Assembly (NCBI GenBank): GCA_029289265.1 | Contig: JARFTX010000019.1 | Location: 1 to 57,734, forward strand | Length of the DNA: 57,734 bases | Reading direction: 5' to 3' | Source of the DNA: Gammaproteobacteria bacterium | GTDB taxonomy: Bacteria; Pseudomonadota; Gammaproteobacteria; Burkholderiales; Rhodocyclaceae | The notes under the pieces: model-generated | The model's input: the letters and a program-made list of their open reading frames with translations, nothing else | Told to the model about the DNA's origin: nothing | The model's database searches: none | Position numbers and translations under genes: made by a program | Shown here: in pieces, positions 37,741 through 48,346 of the stretch | Position numbering within the stretch: position 1 is the stretch's first letter | Layout: every line of letters starts with the position of its first letter

Positions 37741-38066
37741 CCATGCGCAGGCTTCTCGCAATCACCGCACTGACCGCGCTCGTCTGTTCAGCGTCGCCTG
37801 CCTTCGCATGGGATGCCGCGCGCGGGAAGCAGATTTCCGAATCGTGCGCCGCCTGTCACGGACCCGACGGCAAGAGTCCAAGTCCGGAATTTCCGCACTT
37901 GGCCGGTCAGCACGAGAAGTATCTGTATCGTGCGATGCTCGACTACAAGCTGGGCAATCGCCAGAACCCGATCATGGCGGCCATGGTTGCGAATCTGTCG
38001 CGCGCCGACATGCGCGATCTTGCGGCCTTTTATGCCAGCCAGGAAGGGCTGTATCTGAAGCGTTAG
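37737..38066 (+). CDS. Small periplasmic c-type cytochrome (2)
   Basis: 109 residues, ATGA overlap with the first cytochrome. Signal peptide RRLLAITALTALVCSASPAFA, heme motif CAACH (about 38-42), and a matching PHLAGQHEKYLYRAMLDYKLGNRQNPIM segment. The two proteins align closely in layout and most likely arose by tandem duplication, so they may pass electrons as a di-domain-like pair or form a complex. The last base pairs overlap the M48 gene stop on the other strand. Confidence 0.9.
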   Translation: MTMRRLLAITALTALVCSASPAFAWDAARGKQISESCAACHGPDGKSPSPEFPHLAGQHEKYLYRAMLDYKLGNRQNPIMAAMVANLSRADMRDLAAFYASQEGLYLKR

Positions 38067-39970
38067 AGCCGGCCGTCGGCTGGATGGGCGGGCGCCGCGG
38101 CGCTCGCGTAGCGGAGTTGGGGCGGAACCGGGCAATCGAGTGCCTTTGCGATCGCTCGAAGCAGTTCCGCCTCGGCGGCCGTCACCTGGGCGTCGGTGAG
38201 CACCGCGGTCGCGCACGCTTCGATGAGTTTCTTGCGGAAGGGCGGACGCGTCGCGCCGAGTTCGGCGAGGATGCGGTCGAGTTCGCGCGCATCGAGCCGC
38301 GCGGTGCCAGCCGAGATGTCCCAGGGACCCTCGATCGGCGCGATGGCGGTCGCAGCCTCGAAGGCGGCGCGCCCGGCCTCCTTGGAGCCGCTGCCGACCT
38401 GAGACAGCAGGGCGAGCAGCCGGGCGATGTTCTGCTTGAGCCGTGCCGGCGAGGACGTTCCGCCGCCGTGGCGCTGTGCTGCGGGATCGAGCACGTGATG
38501 CAGCAGCCGCCGGAGCACGAATTCGAACAGCGAGGTCCGGCCGTCGGCCACGACCAGTGCGTCGACCGTGGCGACGACCTGCGCGCGCGCCTCGTCCGAG
38601 AGTTCGGCCAGAGTCGGGGTGGCGAGATCGAGCAGCGGCAGGCGATAGACCGGACCGGCCTCGCGCAGCCAGTCGGCAACGCGTTCGGTTGTCGCACGGG
38701 CCATTGTGCCGGAGCGCTTCTCGAGCTCTGCGAGTTGTCGCTCTCGAACAGCCGTGTCGCGGGCGAGCAGGAGCGCGAACACGACCTCGCGAGCGCCGCC
38801 GGCTTGATGGACGGCATCGGCAATCCACGGTGGCAGCCGTTCGAGCAGGGCGTGAGTGTAGGCGACGTGCTCGGCGCGGGGCTCTCCCACCGATGCGGCA
38901 AAACCCGCCGCCGCCGCGCCCGCGTCGAGTGCGGTCGTCGTGTCGGCGGCATCGGCGGCAGGCGCCGCGGCGGAGCGGGCGCGCGACGCCTCGGCGAGGG
39001 CCGGGTCGAAGGCGGGGTCGAGTCGCCGGATGCGCTCGGCGATCGGCGGATGGGTCGCGAACAGGCGCGAGGCCGCGCCGCCGCTGCCGAAGAACATGTG
39101 GCTCGCCTCTTCGGCGCGGGGGTGGCGGATGGTCGAGCCGATTCCGGCGATCCGCTTGAGCGCGCCGGCGATCCCGTCGGGGTTGCGCGTGAACTGCACG
39201 GCGGCCGCGTCGGCGAGGTACTCGCGCTGGCGCGACACCGCCGCCTTGATCAGCTTGCCGAACAGCACGCCGATGTAGCCCACCACGACCAGCGCGATCC
39301 CGACCAGGATCATCGGCGCAGCGCCGCGGTCCGAGCCGCGGGCGCTGCGCATCAGCACGCGCCCGGCGAGCGTGAGCAGCAGGATGCCGTGGAGCACGCC
39401 GATCAGCCGCAGGTTGAGCCGCATGTCGCCGTTGAGGATGTGACTGAACTCGTGGGCGATCACGCCCTGAAGCTCGTCGCGGGACAACTGCTCGAGGGCG
39501 CCGCGGGTCACGGCGACGACGCCATCGGTGCTCCGTGCGCCGGCCGCGAAGGCGTTGATGCCCTGCTCGGCATCGAGCACATAGACGGCCGGGACGGGCA
39601 CGCCCGAGGCGATCGCCATCTCGTCGACGACGTTGATCAGCCGCCGCTCGAGCGGATCATTGCTCGCGCGCGCGACCAGCCGGCCGCCCAGTTCGCGGGC
39701 GATCGTCGCTCCGCCGCCGCGGGCGAGCGAGAGGGTCTTGAAGAGCGAGGCGAGCAGGATGAAGCTGCCAACGACGAGCGCGGTGACGGCAAACAGTTGC
39801 GGATCCCAGAGCACCGGCCGCGCGTCGGCGGTTGCGCTGGCGCCCAAGCCGAGCCCGATCGCAAGCGCCAGATAGACGCTTGCGACGATGCCGATCACGG
39901 CCAGCGCAAACCAGCCGACGAGGCGCCGGCTGTTGCGTCGGGCGAGGTCCTGCGCGGCGAAGAAGTCCAT
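38063..39970 (-). CDS. Membrane M48-family metallopeptidase with TerB-like tail
   Basis: 635 residues. Two N-terminal membrane helices (GWFALAVIGIVASVYLA; LFAVTALVVGSFILLASL), then the zinc motif H173-E-F-S-H177 (IAHEFSHILNGDM) and the third ligand Glu250 in REYLAD. Two further membrane helices lie near 200 and 220 (GVLHGILLLTLAGRVL; ILVGIALVVVGYIGVLFG). A long cytoplasmic or periplasmic part contains an Ala-rich linker (around 330-350) and a C-terminal helical region with LTDAQVTAAEAELLRAIA resembling TerB. HtpX-like quality control of membrane proteins is the likely role. LemA follows upstream. Confidence 0.88.
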   Translation of the reverse strand: MDFFAAQDLARRNSRRLVGWFALAVIGIVASVYLALAIGLGLGASATADARPVLWDPQLFAVTALVVGSFILLASLFKTLSLARGGGATIARELGGRLVARASNDPLERRLINVVDEMAIASGVPVPAVYVLDAEQGINAFAAGARSTDGVVAVTRGALEQLSRDELQGVIAHEFSHILNGDMRLNLRLIGVLHGILLLTLAGRVLMRSARGSDRGAAPMILVGIALVVVGYIGVLFGKLIKAAVSRQREYLADAAAVQFTRNPDGIAGALKRIAGIGSTIRHPRAEEASHMFFGSGGAASRLFATHPPIAERIRRLDPAFDPALAEASRARSAAAPAADAADTTTALDAGAAAAGFAASVGEPRAEHVAYTHALLERLPPWIADAVHQAGGAREVVFALLLARDTAVRERQLAELEKRSGTMARATTERVADWLREAGPVYRLPLLDLATPTLAELSDEARAQVVATVDALVVADGRTSLFEFVLRRLLHHVLDPAAQRHGGGTSSPARLKQNIARLLALLSQVGSGSKEAGRAAFEAATAIAPIEGPWDISAGTARLDARELDRILAELGATRPPFRKKLIEACATAVLTDAQVTAAEAELLRAIAKALDCPVPPQLRYASAAAPAHPADGRL

Positions 39971-39992
39971 CTGTGATCGGGGAGGTCGAGGT

Positions 39993-40583
39993 TCAGCCGA
40001 AGCTCACCTTGACCGGTTCGCGGGCCGTGGTGTCGGCCATCGTCCATTGCTCGGCTGCCTGGAAGCCGAAGTTGTTGGCGACCAGCGAGTCGGGGAAGGA
40101 CTCGCGCTTGATGTTGTAGCCGGTGACGGCGTCGTTGTAAGCCTGGCGCGAAAAGGCGATGCGGTTCTCCGTGCTCGCGAGCTCCTCCTGCAACTGCGCC
40201 ATGTTCTGGTTGGCCTTGAGGTCGGGATAGGCCTCGGCGAGCGCGAAAAAGCGCGTGAGCATCCCGCCGAGCGCGGCCTCGGCCCCCATCAGCTCGCGCA
40301 TCGCCGCTGCGTCGGCGGGATTGCCCTCGGCCTTGTGGGCCGCGGCCTGGGCCCGGTTGCGCGCGTTGATGACCGCCTCGAGCGTCTCCCGTTCGTGCTG
40401 CATGTAGCCCTTGGCGGTCTCGACCAGGTTGGGGATCAGGTCGTAGCGGCGCTGCAATTGCACGTCGATCTGCGAGAACGCATTCTTCACCCGGTTGCGC
40501 AAGGCGACCAGCCCGTTGTAGATGACAATGACGTAGCCGATGAGGGCGATGACGAGAAGGCCGACTACGATCGAGGTGCTCAT
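39993..40583 (-). CDS. lemA: LemA family protein
   Basis: 196 residues from ATG 40583 (GGAG 9 nt upstream). One N-terminal membrane anchor ([20 protein letters not shown]) and a helical coiled bundle: [33 protein letters not shown] is the family hallmark (positions about 28-60). Transcribed first of a lemA-M48 peptidase pair, a common genomic pairing. Function not settled; often linked to envelope stress. Confidence 0.92.
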   Translation of the reverse strand: MSTSIVVGLLVIALIGYVIVIYNGLVALRNRVKNAFSQIDVQLQRRYDLIPNLVETAKGYMQHERETLEAVINARNRAQAAAHKAEGNPADAAAMRELMGAEAALGGMLTRFFALAEAYPDLKANQNMAQLQEELASTENRIAFSRQAYNDAVTGYNIKRESFPDSLVANNFGFQAAEQWTMADTTAREPVKVSFG

Positions 40584-40662
40584 GCGCAAGTGCTCCGGGA
40601 CGAGTGAGATGCCCCGAATGTTACCGCGGTTGCGTGATGATTGGATATCAGTCCGATCGCCG

Positions 40663-41094
40663 TCAGGACCCGGTGGCGCGCCTTGCCACGCATTCGACGT
40701 AGGCGGCACCGTCGGGCGGGGTGTTGTTGCGCTGTGCGACGAACATCGTCTCGCCCAGGCATTCGAGGACGTCGTGCAGGGCAGCGTGGCGGTCGCCGCG
40801 TCGGGCGAGGCAGCTCTCGAAGGCGGCGCGCAGCCCGCGCGGCTGGTCGATCGCGAGTTGCTCCTCGATGGCGAGATGCAGCGACAGATGCAGGAAGGGG
40901 TTGATCTGCCCGTCCTCGGGCGCGAACTCGCGCTCGAGCGCGGCGGGATCTTCGAGCAGCGGGTGGTACTCGGGGTGCAGCGTCATCAGGTCGGCGGCGA
41001 GCGTCTCCATCGGGGTGAGCACTTCACGGTCGCGGTGCTTGCGCCAGGTCTCGATGAAGAAGCTGCGAACCTGGTCACGGGTCGGATTGAACAT
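40663..41094 (-). CDS. DUF1841 family protein
   Basis: 143 residues, no signal peptide or membrane segment. Conserved landmarks: [13 protein letters not shown] at the start, HPEYH, and [20 protein letters not shown]1841 is a small cytoplasmic family of proteobacteria without assigned function. It lies 4 bp after the nth stop and so belongs to the rsx-nth transcript. Confidence 0.88.
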   Translation of the reverse strand: MFNPTRDQVRSFFIETWRKHRDREVLTPMETLAADLMTLHPEYHPLLEDPAALEREFAPEDGQINPFLHLSLHLAIEEQLAIDQPRGLRAAFESCLARRGDRHAALHDVLECLGETMFVAQRNNTPPDGAAYVECVARRATGS

Positions 41095-41098
41095 GGCG

Positions 41099-41731
41099 TC
41101 AGACGGTCTTGTCGCGGAAGTCGCAGAGATCGCGCACGCGGCAATCGCCGCAGCGCGGCCGGCGGGCGGTGCACACGTAGCGCCCGTGCAGGATCAGCCA
41201 GTGGTGGGCGTGGCGCAGATAGTCGCGCGGCACGCGGCGCATCAGCGCCTGTTCGACCGCAAGCACGTCCTTGCCGGGCGCGAGTCCGCTGCGGTTGGAC
41301 AGCCGGAAGATGTGGGTGTCGACTGCCATCACCGGCTCGCCGAAGACGGTGTTGAGGACCACGTTGGCGGTCTTGCGCCCGACGCCGGGCAGGGCCTCTA
41401 GGGCGACCCGGTCGCGCGGAACCTCGCCGCCATGGCGCTCCAGCAGCAGGCGCGACAGCCCGACGACGTTCTTTGCCTTGGTGCGAAACAGGCCGATCGT
41501 GCGGATGTGGACCGCGACGCCTTCCTCGCCGAGCGAGAGCATGGCCTCGGGCGTCGGTGCGGCGGCGAACAGGCCGCGGGTTGCGAGGTTGACGCTCTTG
41601 TCGGTCGCCTGGGCGGAGAGCACCACGGCGACCAGGAGCTCGAACGGCGTGCGGTACTCGAGCTCGGTCTTCGGCTCGGGGTTGGCTTCGGCCAGACGCC
41701 GGAAGAACTCGCGGATTGCGTCGCGCTTCAT
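41099..41731 (-). CDS. nth: Endonuclease III
   Basis: 210 residues; the E. coli enzyme is 211. Catalytic Lys120 in LPGVGRKTANVV (helix-hairpin-helix) and Asp138 in AVDTHIFRL. The [4Fe-4S] cluster uses Cys187, Cys194, Cys197 and Cys203 at E. coli positions. A bifunctional glycosylase/AP lyase that removes oxidised pyrimidines. It follows rsxE by 12 bp, as in E. coli rsxABCDGE-nth. Confidence 0.97.
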   Translation of the reverse strand: MKRDAIREFFRRLAEANPEPKTELEYRTPFELLVAVVLSAQATDKSVNLATRGLFAAAPTPEAMLSLGEEGVAVHIRTIGLFRTKAKNVVGLSRLLLERHGGEVPRDRVALEALPGVGRKTANVVLNTVFGEPVMAVDTHIFRLSNRSGLAPGKDVLAVEQALMRRVPRDYLRHAHHWLILHGRYVCTARRPRCGDCRVRDLCDFRDKTV

Positions 41732-41743
41732 CGCCCGGGCCGG

Positions 41744-42448
41744 TCAGCTCGCGGCGGACGTCTCGCCGACGACCGCGGGTTCGGCCACCGGCTTCGGCCG
41801 GACGTGGGCCCGTACCGTGGCGCGCGTATTGAGCCAGTTGAAGAGCGCGATCAGGCAGCCGAGCGCGAAGAAGGCCCCGGGCGGCAGGATCGCGATCAGA
41901 AAGCCCGGATAGTCGTGGCCGAACACTTCGATCGGCGCGAGGTTCGGGAAGATCATGTCGATCCCGGCGAAGAGCGTGCCGCTGCCGATCAACTCGCGCG
42001 CCCCGCCGAGCACCGCGAGCACCCAGACCAGTCCCAGGCCCATCAGGATGCCGTCCAAGGTCGAGGAGAGCGGGTCGTTCTTGGCGGCGAAGGCCTCGAT
42101 GCGCGCGAGCACGATGCAGTTCGTGACGATCAGCGGGATGAAGATGCCGAGCACGAGATACAGCTCGTGGAAGTAGGCATTGAACGACAGGTCGACCATC
42201 GTCACCAGCGCCGCAATGATGAGGATGAAGACCGGGATGCGGATCTCGTAGGGAATGAAGTTGCGCAGCACCGATACCGCGAGGTTCGCCACCGCCATGA
42301 CGAGAATGGTCGCAAGCCCCAGGCTCACCGCATTGACCATGGTGCTGCTGACCGCGAGGATGGGGCAGAGGCCGAGCAGCTGGACCAGGCCGGGGTTCTG
42401 TTTCCACAGGCCATTGAAGGCGCTGTCGCGAAAGCCTTGCAGGGTCAT
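41744..42448 (-). CDS. rsxE: Electron transport complex subunit RsxE (RnfE)
   Basis: 234 residues with six membrane helices. Conserved loop residues are visible: NPGLVQLLGLCPILAVSSTMVNAVSLGLAT, where the Cys may ligate the intramembrane iron-sulfur site shared with RsxA. The C-terminal tail carries RPKPVAEPAV. Transcribed between rsxG and nth. Confidence 0.94.
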   Translation of the reverse strand: MTLQGFRDSAFNGLWKQNPGLVQLLGLCPILAVSSTMVNAVSLGLATILVMAVANLAVSVLRNFIPYEIRIPVFILIIAALVTMVDLSFNAYFHELYLVLGIFIPLIVTNCIVLARIEAFAAKNDPLSSTLDGILMGLGLVWVLAVLGGARELIGSGTLFAGIDMIFPNLAPIEVFGHDYPGFLIAILPPGAFFALGCLIALFNWLNTRATVRAHVRPKPVAEPAVVGETSAAS

Positions 42449-42463
42449 CGCCGTGGTCTCCTG

Positions 42464-43126
42464 TCAGATGCGGCTGCCGGTCTCGGCGGCGAAGAGCGCG
42501 TCGCGCCGTTCGTTGGCCCAGGCGAGGGCCCGGCCGGCGGCATCGGTGACGGCGCGGGCGCTGATCGTCGCCCCGATGCGGTAGGCGAAGGCGCCGCCGT
42601 CGCGCCTGACCGCCCAACGCTCGGGCGCCACCTCGGCGAACGAGATGTTGGCGAACTGGCCGATCCAGGGTTTGGCGCGTTCGCGATCCTTCTTCGGGTC
42701 GATGTAGTCGCCCAGGCCCGGCGTCTCGCGATGCGCGGTGACTCGGATGCCGGTCAGGCGTCCGCCCGTGTCCACGCCGACTGCGAGGCGGATGCGTCCG
42801 GCGTAACCGTCGGGGGCCACGGCCTCGAGAATCAGCGCCGCGGGTTCGCCGTTGCGCCGGGCGCGATAGATCCGCCCCCCTTGGTCGAGGCCGAGCTCGG
42901 CCACCGGCCCCACCTCGACGAAGTCCTCGAGCAGGACGTTGTCGTAGTTCTCGGGCGGCAGCACGTCGTTGATCAGGCGCATGCGCTCGGCCAGTTCCGA
43001 CGCCTCGATCGCCGGCGCGGTGATGCGGTAGGTGCCCGCCATCAGCGCGGTGAACACCAGCGTGAACAGCAGCATGATGCCGGCGGTGCGTAGCGACGTG
43101 CGAGTCGCGGTGTAGCGATCCTTCAT
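42464..43126 (-). CDS. rsxG: Electron transport complex subunit RsxG (RnfG)
   Basis: 220 residues from ATG 43126, overlapping the rsxD stop by 4 bp. One N-terminal membrane anchor (AGIMLLFTLVFTALMAGTY) and a periplasmic FMN-binding domain. The flavinylation motif that links FMN to a threonine reads IGATISARAV near residue 190. GLGDYIDPKKD-type segments are as in RnfG. Confidence 0.94.
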   Translation of the reverse strand: MKDRYTATRTSLRTAGIMLLFTLVFTALMAGTYRITAPAIEASELAERMRLINDVLPPENYDNVLLEDFVEVGPVAELGLDQGGRIYRARRNGEPAALILEAVAPDGYAGRIRLAVGVDTGGRLTGIRVTAHRETPGLGDYIDPKKDRERAKPWIGQFANISFAEVAPERWAVRRDGGAFAYRIGATISARAVTDAAGRALAWANERRDALFAAETGSRI

Positions 43127-44127
43127 GGCGACTTGCCTCGGCGGTGGCCGAACACGCGCGGCTGGGTCTTCATGTCGATCAACGGCACGCACAGGTTCAT
43201 CAACAGCACGGCGAAGGCGATGCCCTCGGGGAAGGCCCCGAAGGCGCGGATCAGGTAGGCGATCAGCCCGATGCCGGCGGCAAAGATGATCTTTCCGAGC
43301 GGCGTGGTCGCGCCCGAGACCGGATCGGTGACGATGAAGAAGGCGGCGAGCATCGCGCCGCCGCTCGCGAGATGAAACAGCGGCGAGGCGAACTGCGCGG
43401 GATTGGCGAGCCAGAACGCGCCCGCCGTGGCGGCCAGCGTGGCGAGAAAGGCCACCGGCATGTGCCAGGTGATCACCCGCAGCGCGAGCAGGAGGAGGCC
43501 GCCGGCGAGGTAGCCCGCGGCAATCCACTCCCAGCCCCGCCCGCCCAGCGTGCCGAAGGGCGGCTGCCGCAGGATTGCATCGACGGACTCGGCGCCGCGC
43601 AGGCCGGTGCGCAGCGCATCGAGCGCGGTGGCGCCGGTGATCGCGTCGAGGTTGCGGGCGCCACCCAGGATGAGGTCGAGTTGCGTGGCGAAGTCGAGGC
43701 CGCCGGCCGGTGGCCACTGCGACATCAGCGACGGAAAGGCGACGATCATCGCGCAGTAGGCGACCATCGCCGGGTTGAACGGATTCTGGCCGAGGCCGCC
43801 GTACAGGTGCTTGACCGCGGCAATCGCCAGCGTCACCGCAACCACCGTGACCCACCACGGCACGATGGGTGGAAAGCACAGCACCACCAGCCATGCCGTG
43901 ACCAGCGCGGACAGGTCGCCGATCGCCGGAGCGATGGGCCGACCCCGCAGACGCCGGACCAGCGCTTCGGCCGCCACGGCTGTGGCGGACGCGATCGCGA
44001 GGTTCACCAGGATGCCAGCGCCGACCTGCCAGACGTAGGCTGCGATGCCCGGCGTGAGCGCAAGCAGCACGGTGAACATGACCCGTTGCACGCTCGCCGG
44101 CTTGCGGATGTAGGGCGACTGGATCAT
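43123..44127 (-). CDS. rsxD: Electron transport complex subunit RsxD (RnfD)
   Basis: 334 residues from ATG 44127 (IQSPYIRKPASVQRVMFTVLLALTPG). About nine or ten membrane helices; QNPFNPAMVAYC and the FMN-accepting threonine in AITGATALDA are present. Subunit of the ion-translocating or redox-maintaining Rnf/Rsx complex. A frame upstream of 44127 is open but lacks support. Confidence 0.94.
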   Translation of the reverse strand: MIQSPYIRKPASVQRVMFTVLLALTPGIAAYVWQVGAGILVNLAIASATAVAAEALVRRLRGRPIAPAIGDLSALVTAWLVVLCFPPIVPWWVTVVAVTLAIAAVKHLYGGLGQNPFNPAMVAYCAMIVAFPSLMSQWPPAGGLDFATQLDLILGGARNLDAITGATALDALRTGLRGAESVDAILRQPPFGTLGGRGWEWIAAGYLAGGLLLLALRVITWHMPVAFLATLAATAGAFWLANPAQFASPLFHLASGGAMLAAFFIVTDPVSGATTPLGKIIFAAGIGLIAYLIRAFGAFPEGIAFAVLLMNLCVPLIDMKTQPRVFGHRRGKSP

Positions 44128-44173
44128 GGTCGGCAGCCGGGGAGGATTGCGGCGCGCGGGCGCTGGGGTCGGG

Positions 44174-45943
44174 TCATGGTCGGTCCTCGCGCGCGAGCGG
44201 CTCGGGGTCGCCTCCGGGCGGGGCGGGCGGCGTCGCGGCGGTGGTGGGGCCGGGAAGTGTCGGCAGGGCCGGCCGAACATCGCCCGCGTCGCCTTCGGAT
44301 AAACCGAGCGCCTTGCGGCGCGCCTCGATCTCGGCGATCTCGGCAAGCGTCGCGGCACTCAGGTCTTCCGTGTTCTTGGGCTTCGCCGCTGCCTTCTGCT
44401 GCTTGGCGCGCTCGAGCGCGGCGGCGATCAGCGCCCGTTTGGCGTCGTCCTCGGACTGCGGTGCAGCCTCGGTCGGAGCAGGTGCCGGCGCAGTTTCGGT
44501 CTGAGCGAGCTTTGCCTTGGTCTCGGCGGCCTTGGCTGCGAGCTTTGCCGCCTTCTCGGCCTTCTCCCGCTCCTGGCGGAAATTGCGGAACTCGAAGCGT
44601 TCGCGCGCACCGTCGGCGGCGCGCGTCTCGCGTTCGCGCGCCCAGATCTCGCTCTTGGCGTAGCGGTAGTAGTCGACCAGCGGGATGTGCGAGGGGCAGA
44701 CATAGCTGCAGCAGCCGCACTCGATGCAGTCGAAGAGGTGGTACTCCTGCGCTTTCCCGAAGTTGCGCGAGTGGGCGAACCAGTACAGCTCGAAGGGCTG
44801 GAGTTCGGCCGGGCAGGCGCGTGCGCACTCGCCGCAGCGGATGCAGGGCAGGGGCGGCTTCGATCGCGGAAACAGCGTGGGTGAAGCGCTGAGCACGCAG
44901 TTCGTGCCCTTGATGACCGGCACGCTGAGGTCGGGCAGCGCGAAGCCCATCATCGGGCCGCCGAGGATGTAGCGGTCGGTGTCGGCGCGCGGTTCCGCGA
45001 GTTCCAGCAGCGAGGCGACGGGGGTGCCGATCAGGACCTCGTAGTTGCCGGGACGCTCGACATTGCCGGCGAGCGTGACGATGCGCGAGACGAGCGGCTC
45101 GCCAAGGGCGAAGGCGCGATGCACGGCGGCGGCCGTGCCGACGTTGAAGCACTGCACGCCGAAATCCGTGCCGAGCCTGCCGTGCGGAATCTCGATGCCG
45201 GTGAGCACGCGGATCAGCTGTTTCTCGCCGCCGGCCGGGTAGACGGTCGGGATCGCCACGATCTCGATCGGCGCGGCCTGTGCCGCTGCGGCCGCGCGCA
45301 TCGCCGCGATGGCCTCGGGCTTGTTGTCCTCGATGCCGACGAGCACCCGCTTTGCCCCGATCAGGTCGGAGAGGATCGCCGCACCAGCCAGGATCTGGTC
45401 GGCACGCTCGCGCATCAGGCGGTCGTCGCAGGTGATCCACGGCTCGCATTCGGCGCCGTTGATCACCACCGTGTCGACGCCGGTCCCCGAGCCCAGCTTG
45501 ACGTGGCTGGGAAAGGCCGCCCCGCCGAGGCCCACGACACCTGCCTCGCGCAAGCGGTTGAGAGCGCTCTGGCGGTCGATGCTGCGATGATCGAGGGGTT
45601 CGAGCGCGACCCAGCGCTCGTCGCCGTCGGGCTCGATCACCACGCAGTGCGTGTCGAGCCCGGACGGGTGAGCCATCGGGTGCTCGGTGACCTCGATCAC
45701 GGTGCCGGAGGTGGGGGCGTGCACCGCCGTGCCGAGCACGCCTTCGGCCTCGCCGATGCGTTGGCCCTTGAGCACGTGCTCGCCGGCCGTGACGATGCCG
45801 TGTGCGACGGAGCGCGCATTCTGGCGCAAGGGCACGATCAGCCTTGGCGGCAGGGGCGCGCTGCGGATTGGCACTCCGGCCGATTCGGCCTTGTGGTAGT
45901 CGAGATCGACCCCGCCCTTGAATCGGTGCAGGCGCTTGGTCAT
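44174..45943 (-). CDS. rsxC: Electron transport complex subunit RsxC (RnfC)
   Basis: 589 residues from ATG 45943, ATGA overlap with rsxB. NuoF-like N-terminus with [13 protein letters not shown], then FMN and NADH sites. Two [4Fe-4S] motifs: Cys367-x2-Cys370-x2-Cys373-x3-Cys377 and Cys406-x2-Cys409-x2-Cys412-x3-Cys416. The C-terminal tail (about 450-589) is a charged, Ala/Lys/Glu-rich coil, as in other RsxC, ending with Pro-rich repeats. Peripheral subunit that takes electrons from NADH. Confidence 0.95.
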   Translation of the reverse strand: MTKRLHRFKGGVDLDYHKAESAGVPIRSAPLPPRLIVPLRQNARSVAHGIVTAGEHVLKGQRIGEAEGVLGTAVHAPTSGTVIEVTEHPMAHPSGLDTHCVVIEPDGDERWVALEPLDHRSIDRQSALNRLREAGVVGLGGAAFPSHVKLGSGTGVDTVVINGAECEPWITCDDRLMRERADQILAGAAILSDLIGAKRVLVGIEDNKPEAIAAMRAAAAAQAAPIEIVAIPTVYPAGGEKQLIRVLTGIEIPHGRLGTDFGVQCFNVGTAAAVHRAFALGEPLVSRIVTLAGNVERPGNYEVLIGTPVASLLELAEPRADTDRYILGGPMMGFALPDLSVPVIKGTNCVLSASPTLFPRSKPPLPCIRCGECARACPAELQPFELYWFAHSRNFGKAQEYHLFDCIECGCCSYVCPSHIPLVDYYRYAKSEIWARERETRAADGARERFEFRNFRQEREKAEKAAKLAAKAAETKAKLAQTETAPAPAPTEAAPQSEDDAKRALIAAALERAKQQKAAAKPKNTEDLSAATLAEIAEIEARRKALGLSEGDAGDVRPALPTLPGPTTAATPPAPPGGDPEPLAREDRP

Positions 45944-46491
45944 GCGCGCTTCCTGATCTCGATGACGGGGTACTTCCACTTCCAGGTCTCGACGGTCTCG
46001 GCCACGGGCTCCATCGTGATGCAGTCGACGGGGCAGGGCGCGACGCACAGCTCGCAGCCGGTGCACAGCGGCTCGACGACCGTGTGCATCTGCTTGGCGG
46101 CGCCGACGATGGCATCGACGGGGCAGGCCTGGATGCACAGCGTGCAGCCGATGCAGGTCTGCTCGTCGATGCGGGCGACCGCCTTGGGCTTCTCGACGCC
46201 GAACTCCTCGGAGAGTGGCTTGAACTCGCGCCCGAGCAGGTCGGCGAGCTTGCGGATGCCTTCCTCGCCGCCGGGCGGGCACTGGTTGATGTCGGCCTCG
46301 CCGTTGGCGATTGCCTGCGCATAGGGCTTGCAGCCGGGGTAGCCGCATTGGCCGCATTGTGTCTGGGGCAGGATCGCGTCGATTTTTTCGACCAGCGGAT
46401 CGCCCACGACCTTGAAGCGGATCGATGCGAAGCCGAGGGCCGCGCCGAGTACCAACGCGATCGCGGCCATGATGAGCAGCGCTGTCAGCAT
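45940..46491 (-). CDS. rsxB: Electron transport complex subunit RsxB (RnfB)
   Basis: 183 residues. An N-terminal membrane helix ([17 protein letters not shown]), then a four-Cys cluster site at Cys46, Cys49, Cys54 and Cys71 ([10 protein letters not shown] ... CPPGG). Two ferredoxin-type [4Fe-4S] motifs follow: [12 protein letters not shown] and [12 protein letters not shown]. Moves electrons between subunits of the complex. Confidence 0.95.
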   Translation of the reverse strand: MLTALLIMAAIALVLGAALGFASIRFKVVGDPLVEKIDAILPQTQCGQCGYPGCKPYAQAIANGEADINQCPPGGEEGIRKLADLLGREFKPLSEEFGVEKPKAVARIDEQTCIGCTLCIQACPVDAIVGAAKQMHTVVEPLCTGCELCVAPCPVDCITMEPVAETVETWKWKYPVIEIRKRA

Positions 46492-46573
46492 GGATGTGCG
46501 GGCGGCGTCACGGGCGCGCGTTCGGTCATCGGGCGGGAGGAGGTGGTGGGCATCGGGAGGCGTTCTTCACCGC

Positions 46574-47158
46574 TCAGTGAAAGCGGTCCAGGCCGGCGAA
46601 ACCCATGAAGGCGAGGCTCATGAACCCCGCGGTGATCATCGCGATCGCCGTGCCCTTGAACGGTGCCGGCACGTCGGCGCCGTCGAGTCGCTCGCGGATG
46701 CCGGCAAAGAGCACCAGCACCAGGGTGAAACCGAGCGACGAGCCGAAACCGAACAGCAGGGACTCGAACAGATTGTGATTGAGGCCGACATTGAGCAGCG
46801 GCACCCCGAGCACCGCGCAGTTGGTGGTGATCAGCGGAAGGTAGATGCCGAGCACCCGGTGCAGCAGCGGGCTGGTCTTGTGGATCACCAGTTCGGTGAG
46901 CTGGACGATGGCGGCGATGACGACGATGAAGGACAGCGTGCGCAGATACGCGAGATCGTTGGGTTGCAGCAGGTAGCGATCGATCAGGTAGCTGGTGCCG
47001 GCGCCCAGTGTGAGCACAAAGGTCGTCGCGGCACCCATGCCGATCGCAGTCTCGAGCTTCTTCGATACCCCCATGAATGGGCAGAGCCCGAGCATGCGCA
47101 CGAGCACGACGTTGTTCACGAGTACCGCGCCGATGACGATGAAGATGTAGCTGCTCAT
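46574..47158 (-). CDS. rsxA: Electron transport complex subunit RsxA (RnfA)
   Basis: 194 residues with six membrane helices; [18 protein letters not shown] and [14 protein letters not shown] carry the Cys residues of the intramembrane cluster. First gene of rsxABCDGE-nth. An 82-bp gap separates it from rsxB, longer than the other spacings, so an internal promoter is possible. Confidence 0.95.
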   Translation of the reverse strand: MSSYIFIVIGAVLVNNVVLVRMLGLCPFMGVSKKLETAIGMGAATTFVLTLGAGTSYLIDRYLLQPNDLAYLRTLSFIVVIAAIVQLTELVIHKTSPLLHRVLGIYLPLITTNCAVLGVPLLNVGLNHNLFESLLFGFGSSLGFTLVLVLFAGIRERLDGADVPAPFKGTAIAMITAGFMSLAFMGFAGLDRFH

Positions 47159-47224
47159 TATGGGAGACCCGAGGCGAAGCGGGAATTATCGCCTGCCGCG
47201 CCGGGGCGCTCAACCCTGACGGGC

Positions 47225-48295
47225 TTACAGGCTTGGGCCGCGATCGGCGGCGGCGCGGGGCGCGGGTGCCGATTCGGGAGTTTCGGCGAACGACCCGGTC
47301 GCCCGGGCGCATTCGCGCACCAGCGCGGGACCGCGGTAGATCAGTCCGCTGTAGAGCTGCACCAGCACCGCACCCGCCTCGAGCTTGGCGCGGGCCTGCT
47401 CGCCGCTCATGACGCCGCCGGCGGCGATGATCGGCACCTCGCCGGCGAGCGCCCCCGCTAGTGCCCGGACGACTCCGGTCGAGGGCTCGAACAGCGGCGC
47501 GCCGGAGAGGCCGCCCGCCTCGTCCGCATGCGGGAGTCCCTCGACCCGGCTGCGCGAGAGCGTGGTGTTGGTCGCGATGACGGCGTCGATGCGGTGCCGG
47601 CGCAAGGCGTCGGCGATGTCCGCAAGCTGGGCGAGTTCGAGATCGGGCGCGATCTTGAGCACCAGCGGCACGTAGCGGCCGTGATCCTGTGCGAGTGCGG
47701 CCTGGCGGGCCTTGAGCCGGCCGAGCAACTCGTCGAGCTCGGACGCGCCCTGCAGCTGGCGCAGATTCGCCGTGTTCGGCGAGGAGATATTCACCGTGAC
47801 GTAGCTCGCCAGCGGGTAGGCCTTATCGAGGCAGGCGACATAGTCGTCGGCTGCGCGCTCGATCGGCGTGTCGAAGTTCTTGCCGATGTTGATGCCGAGG
47901 AGGCCGCGATACTTGGCGGCCTTGACGTTGGCAAGCAGCGCGTCGATGCCGTGATTGTTGAAGCCCATCCGGTTGATGACGGCATGTGCCTGAGGCAGCC
48001 GGAATAGGCGTGGGCGTGGGTTGCCGGGCTGCGGACGGGGCGTGATCGTGCCGATCTCGATGAAACCGAAGCCGAGTCGGGCGAGGCCGTCGATCGCTTC
48101 GCCGTTCTTGTCCAGGCCGGCTGCAAGGCCGATTCGGTTGGGAAATTCGAGGCCCATGACCGTCACCGGCGTCGCCTGTTCCGGCCGGCCGGCGGGAAGC
48201 AAGCGGCCGCTGGCATGAAGCAGCGCAATCGTATGTTCGTGGGCGGTCTCGGGATCGAGCGAGAACAGCAGGGGGCGGGCGAGTTCGTAGAGCAT
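47225..48295 (-). CDS. pyrD: Dihydroorotate dehydrogenase (quinone), class 2
   Basis: 356 residues. An N-terminal membrane-associating helix ([25 protein letters not shown]) marks the quinone-dependent class. FMN-binding [15 protein letters not shown], catalytic Ser in [12 protein letters not shown], and LVLKIAPDL with [10 protein letters not shown]. Oxidises dihydroorotate to orotate in pyrimidine synthesis. Same strand as bpt and aat upstream and rsx downstream. Confidence 0.96.
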   Translation of the reverse strand: MLYELARPLLFSLDPETAHEHTIALLHASGRLLPAGRPEQATPVTVMGLEFPNRIGLAAGLDKNGEAIDGLARLGFGFIEIGTITPRPQPGNPRPRLFRLPQAHAVINRMGFNNHGIDALLANVKAAKYRGLLGINIGKNFDTPIERAADDYVACLDKAYPLASYVTVNISSPNTANLRQLQGASELDELLGRLKARQAALAQDHGRYVPLVLKIAPDLELAQLADIADALRRHRIDAVIATNTTLSRSRVEGLPHADEAGGLSGAPLFEPSTGVVRALAGALAGEVPIIAAGGVMSGEQARAKLEAGAVLVQLYSGLIYRGPALVRECARATGSFAETPESAPAPRAAADRGPSL

Positions 48296-48346
48296 GGGGC
48301 GGGATTCTACCGCTTTGCGCGCGGGGCGGGCGGCTGCCGCGCCGCC

